From Pseudorhizobium flavum (lineage in GTDB: Bacteria; Pseudomonadota; Alphaproteobacteria; Rhizobiales; Rhizobiaceae), in assembly GCF_902502825.2 (NCBI RefSeq), contig NZ_LR723670.1:2790001-2854000 (forward strand): DNA of 64,000 nt, given 5' to 3'. A model generated the notes under the pieces. The model worked only from the letters and a program-made list of their open reading frames with translations. It had not been told where the DNA came from and ran no database searches. Shown here one piece after another: positions 61,028-64,000 of the stretch. Each line of letters begins with the position of its first letter. Position 1 is the stretch's first letter. Made by a program: the position numbers and the translations under genes.

Positions 61028-63004
61028 CTACTGATTGATCGGTGGCGGCTGGCTCAGGTCCGGCTGCGCGGGTGGCTGTGCCGGCTGTTGAGCCGGTGGC
61101 TGCGGCGCCTGTTGCCCCGGAAGTCCCTGGAGCGGCGGCAGTCCGAAGGCCGGCGGGGCGGCAGGAGCCTCGGGCTCTGACGGTGCCGAAGGTTGCGGCT
61201 GCTCCCCACCCAGGTTGAGCGGCGGCAGGCCGAAGGCCGGCGGCGCCGCGGGCTGGGCGCCCGAGGCAGGCGGCTCGCCGAGATTGAGGGGCGGAAGGCC
61301 TATGGCAGGCGGCGCACCCGCTCCGCCATCTCCTCCGCCTCCCTGGCCGCCCAGCGGCGGCAGGCCGAGCCCGCCACCCTGGCCGCCGAAGCCGGGGATC
61401 TCGATCTGGATATCGGTGGGATCGGCGCTCGGATGATCGGTCTTGTAGTGCATCACCAGCCCGGGGAAGAAGATCACCACGAGGATCATCACGAACTGGA
61501 TGACGATATAGGGGAAGACACCCTTGTAGATTTCAGTCGTCTTCATTGCCGGCATCGTCTTGCCGGTTACCTTGTCGAGCCATGGCGCTGCCGGCGCGAT
61601 GGATCGCAGGAAGAACAGCGAGAAGCCGAAGGGCGGCGTCAGGAACGAAGTCTGCAGGTTGATGCCGAGGATGATCCCGAACCACACGAGATCGATCCCG
61701 TGCGCCTCTGCCACGGGCGCCAGCAGCGGCACCATGATGAAGGCGATCTCGAAGAAGTCGAGGAAGCAGCCGAGGATGAAGACGATGATCGTCACCACGA
61801 TCAGGAAGCCGTACTCGCCGCCGGGCAGTGCCAGCAGCAGTTCCTCGATCCAGACATTGCCGTTGATGCCGTAGAATGTGAGGCCGAAGACGCGCGCACC
61901 GATGAGAATCATCATCACGAAGGCTGACAGCTTCGTCGTGGCGTCCAGTGCATTCTTGATCGTTCCGAAGCTCAGGCGCCCCTTGGCGAGGGCGAGAAGC
62001 AGTGCGCCGGTGGCGCCCATCGCGCCACCTTCCGTCGGCGTGGCGATGCCAAGGAAGATCGTACCGAGCACCAGGAAGATCAGCGCCAGCGGCGGGATGA
62101 GGACGATGATGACCTGCTCGGCCAAGCGCGAGATGAGCTTCTTCTCGACGCGGCTGTTGACCAATGCCACGACATAAACCACGGCAACGGCAAAGGTCAT
62201 CGCCGCAACCAGCTGCCACTCCGGCGACTGGATGCCGGTGAACAGGACGTACATGCCCAGATAATAGAGGGCGATGGCGATCACCAGCATGACGACCAGC
62301 GAGGTCACGCCGGAGCCAAGCGTGCGGGCCTCCATGGGCAACGCCGGTGCCCATTCCGGCTTCACCATCGAAACGGCGAAGATGTAGAGGCAGTAGGTAC
62401 CGACGATCAGCATTGCCGGGTAGAGCGCGCCGACATACATGTCGCCGACCGAGCGGCCCAGCTGGTCGGCCATGACGATCAGGACCAGCGACGGCGGAAC
62501 GATCTGCGCCAGCGTGCCCGAGGCGGCGATCGTGCCGGAAACGAGCGGCCTGTTGTAGCCGTAGCGCATCATGATCGGCAGAGAGATCAGGCCCATGGCC
62601 ATGACGGATGCGGCGACCACGCCGGTCGTGGCGCCGAGAAGCGCGCCGACGAGGATGACGGCATAGGCAAGACCGCCGCGGATCGGGCCGAACAGCTGGC
62701 CGATCGTGTCGAGCAGGTCTTCCGCCATGCGCGACCGCTCCAGAATGATCCCCATGAAGGTGAAGAAGGGGATCGCCAGAAGCGTATCATTGTACATGAT
62801 GCCGTAGATGCGTTCCGGATGCGACTGCAACAGCGGCCAGAACAGCCGGATTTCCGGCGAAATCGCTGACAGTTCGACGCCGATCACGAAGTAGATCAGG
62901 CCGCCGGCGGCGAGCGTGAAGGCCACTGGATAGCCGAGCAGCAGCATCAGCATGACGCTGGAGAACATCACCAGCGGCAGATTGTGGGCAATGAAGTCGA
63001 TCAC
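61028..63004 (-). CDS. dctM: TRAP transporter large permease subunit with Pro/Gly-rich tail
   Basis: A 658-residue membrane protein of the DctM family, the main channel of tripartite ATP-independent periplasmic transporters, driven by a sodium gradient. About 12-13 hydrophobic segments cover residues 1-525; typical blocks are LAIPFFTFMGIILERSRMAEDLLDTIGQLFG, LVGALLGATTGVVAASVMAMG, SGTIAASGTLAQIVPPSLVLIV and FLGIATPTEGGAMGATGALLL. An extra segment in the middle marks the longer DctM type. The last 120 residues or so are unusual: a soluble Gly/Pro/Gln tail with four copies of a GLPPL motif. It starts 2 bases after dctQ; no binding protein gene is adjacent. Confidence 0.9.
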   Translation of the reverse strand: MIDFIAHNLPLVMFSSVMLMLLLGYPVAFTLAAGGLIYFVIGVELSAISPEIRLFWPLLQSHPERIYGIMYNDTLLAIPFFTFMGIILERSRMAEDLLDTIGQLFGPIRGGLAYAVILVGALLGATTGVVAASVMAMGLISLPIMMRYGYNRPLVSGTIAASGTLAQIVPPSLVLIVMADQLGRSVGDMYVGALYPAMLIVGTYCLYIFAVSMVKPEWAPALPMEARTLGSGVTSLVVMLVIAIALYYLGMYVLFTGIQSPEWQLVAAMTFAVAVVYVVALVNSRVEKKLISRLAEQVIIVLIPPLALIFLVLGTIFLGIATPTEGGAMGATGALLLALAKGRLSFGTIKNALDATTKLSAFVMMILIGARVFGLTFYGINGNVWIEELLLALPGGEYGFLIVVTIIVFILGCFLDFFEIAFIMVPLLAPVAEAHGIDLVWFGIILGINLQTSFLTPPFGFSLFFLRSIAPAAPWLDKVTGKTMPAMKTTEIYKGVFPYIVIQFVMILVVIFFPGLVMHYKTDHPSADPTDIQIEIPGFGGQGGGLGLPPLGGQGGGGDGGAGAPPAIGLPPLNLGEPPASGAQPAAPPAFGLPPLNLGGEQPQPSAPSEPEAPAAPPAFGLPPLQGLPGQQAPQPPAQQPAQPPAQPDLSQPPPINQ

Positions 63005-63006
63005 GC

Positions 63007-63567
63007 TCAGACCTCCGTCGCGGCAGTCGGCATTTCGCCGGCCGTATCATGACGTGGATCTACAATCCGACCGGTGATGACGGCGTAGCGCTTGATGATC
63101 TCGGAGAAGGCCTGCAGCAGGAGCAGCAGGAAGCCCAGCAGCACCACCAGCTTGGCGGGCCAGATGGTGAGCCCCCCGGCATTCGACGAAATCTCGCCAG
63201 AGTTGAACGAAAGCCAGAACCAGGGCCAGGCAAGATAAGCCATCAGCCCGGCGAACGGCACGAGGAAGATGATGTGCAGCACGAGGTCGATGATGTCGCG
63301 CGTCCGCTTGCTCCACATGGACGAGACGATGTCGATGCGGACATGCTCGTTCTTCAGCAGCGCATAGGCCGCGGCCAGCATGAAGACGGTTCCAAACAGG
63401 TACCACTGCACTTCCAGCCATGCGTTCGACGACATGTCGAGCGCTTTGCGCAGGATGGCATTACCGGTACTGATCAGAACGGCTGCGAGCAGCAGCCATG
63501 ATACCGATTTCCCGATCACCGTGGTGACGGCATCAATCGCGCGACTGAGTGCGAGCAGCGCAGCCAT
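63007..63567 (-). CDS. dctQ: TRAP transporter small permease subunit
   Basis: A 186-residue protein with four membrane segments (about 18-38, 52-72, 96-118, 138-160) and the DctQ pattern SSNAWLEVQWYLFGTVFMLAAAYALLKNEHVRIDIV. It forms the membrane part with the large subunit. ATG 63565-63567 follows GGAGGGG, a strong ribosome site; 35 further codons upstream in frame have no similarity. It is the first gene of the operon. The 376 bases upstream contain no dctP. Confidence 0.9.
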   Translation of the reverse strand: MAALLALSRAIDAVTTVIGKSVSWLLLAAVLISTGNAILRKALDMSSNAWLEVQWYLFGTVFMLAAAYALLKNEHVRIDIVSSMWSKRTRDIIDLVLHIIFLVPFAGLMAYLAWPWFWLSFNSGEISSNAGGLTIWPAKLVVLLGFLLLLLQAFSEIIKRYAVITGRIVDPRHDTAGEMPTAATEV

Positions 63568-63943
63568 TTTTTCCCCTCCTGTCGAACCTTGCAGCCATCG
63601 CCACCGGCCTGGGCGATTGCCGGGTCCCGTTGTTAGTGCGCGACCTGTATGGGCTGGAGAGTCAAAAATCAATTGGCTGCGCGTGCAATGCGCTGGTTTT
63701 CAAGGCTTCTGCGACCCAATCGCGACAGTCTGCCGCCAGCAAATGGTCGAGTCGGCCCGAGATTGTGATCCGCTTGCCACCGTTAGGAAATCTGTGAAGA
63801 TGGGGTGCGAATTCCTGCGGCGCTTTCTTTGACTTCTGTTAAGCAGAAAACGAACAACCCCTCAGGTTCATGGGGGAAGGGGTGCCGATTCGGACGAAAT
63901 TAAGCTGTCTCGGGCAAGGGTGGGCCGAGACGAGGGGCAACCC
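63568..63943. other. Gene-free region upstream of the TRAP genes
   Basis: The stretch between dctQ and the divergent partial gene contains no credible protein frame and no substrate-binding protein gene. It should hold the promoters of both. I see a GGAGGGG ribosome site for dctQ at its left edge and no clear promoter or RNA structure. Confidence 0.5.
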
Positions 63944-64000
63944 ATGAAAGCGCAAGACGCAACGACGCTGCCGACGGATGTCTACCTGTCCTTCGTGAGC
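63944..64000 (+). CDS. Start of an unidentified protein
   Basis: An ATG at 63944 with GAGGGGC 6 bases before it opens a frame that runs to the end of the window: MKAQDATTLPTDVYLSFVS. Nineteen residues are too few to assign a family. The good ribosome site and the divergent position support a real gene. Confidence 0.6.
   Translation, partial: MKAQDATTLPTDVYLSFVS

Noticed and set aside
61028..61420. The GLPPL-coding repeats as a DNA tandem repeat or CRISPR
   Set aside because: The similarity is at protein level with unequal spacing; no direct repeats with unique spacers are present here or elsewhere in the window.

Overview
The window looks like a chromosomal segment of an alphaproteobacterium of the order Hyphomicrobiales, close to Rhizobium, Agrobacterium and Sinorhizobium. 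The reasons are the high GC content, an Omp10-like lipoprotein, an Atu4866-family gene beside its SDR and LysR partners, CpdR, the glgPBCA-pgm-glgX operon, the heterotetrameric sarcosine oxidase operon, homospermidine synthase, a ROSE-type RNA thermometer and an anti-Shine-Dalgarno small RNA. No phage, CRISPR array or replication origin was seen, and the species cannot be fixed from the sequence alone.

Layout. 1-6.1 kb: the end of an oligoendopeptidase, a PabB/aminotransferase pair for folate precursors, a LysR regulator divergent from an SDR/Atu4866 operon, and homospermidine synthase. 6.3-18 kb: mainly envelope and surface functions (Omp10-like lipoprotein, nucleotidase-LysM fusion, SPFH/NfeD pair, KdsD isomerase, beta-barrel protein, GalU, lytic transglycosylase, SGNH-like protein) plus ferrochelatase. 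17.9-24.3 kb: glutamate synthase (gltB, a 55-residue membrane protein, gltD) on the minus strand, with a perfect 10-bp inverted repeat upstream. 24.6-34.3 kb: threonine aldolase, an Hsp20 gene under a predicted RpoH promoter and ROSE element, a lysophospholipase-like hydrolase, hisN, a small RNA, an N-formylglutamate amidohydrolase, cpdR, tRNA-Val(GAC), two small membrane protein genes, manC and an isolated TadG-like gene.

34.5-45.9 kb: the glycogen operon glgP-glgB-glgC-glgA-pgm-(GFA gene)-glgX with junctions that overlap or nearly touch. GalU and ManC nearby draw on the same hexose-phosphate pool. 46-48.8 kb: a NodN/MaoC-like dehydratase, a cyclopropane fatty acid synthase and a DUF2332 protein. 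48.8-54.3 kb: soxB-(membrane protein)-soxD-soxA-soxG on the minus strand, which oxidises sarcosine to glycine with transfer of the one-carbon unit to tetrahydrofolate. 54.4-56.6 kb: a frameshifted lipoprotein gene, rpsU and a TPR lipoprotein.

56.6-59.7 kb is the accessory part. An IS5-family copy with a frameshifted transposase, a D-2-hydroxyacid dehydrogenase gene and a 3' fragment of the same IS are bounded by perfect 17-bp inverted ends. An AT-richer glycosyltransferase gene follows. 59.8-64 kb: a luciferase-like oxidoreductase, a TRAP transporter permease pair without a visible binding protein, and the start of an unidentified gene.

Most of the window is conventional. The most unusual items are the IS-bounded dehydrogenase unit, the small membrane proteins inside the glt and sox operons, the repeat-bearing tail on the TRAP permease, and the RNA elements at 26.2 and 28.5 kb.
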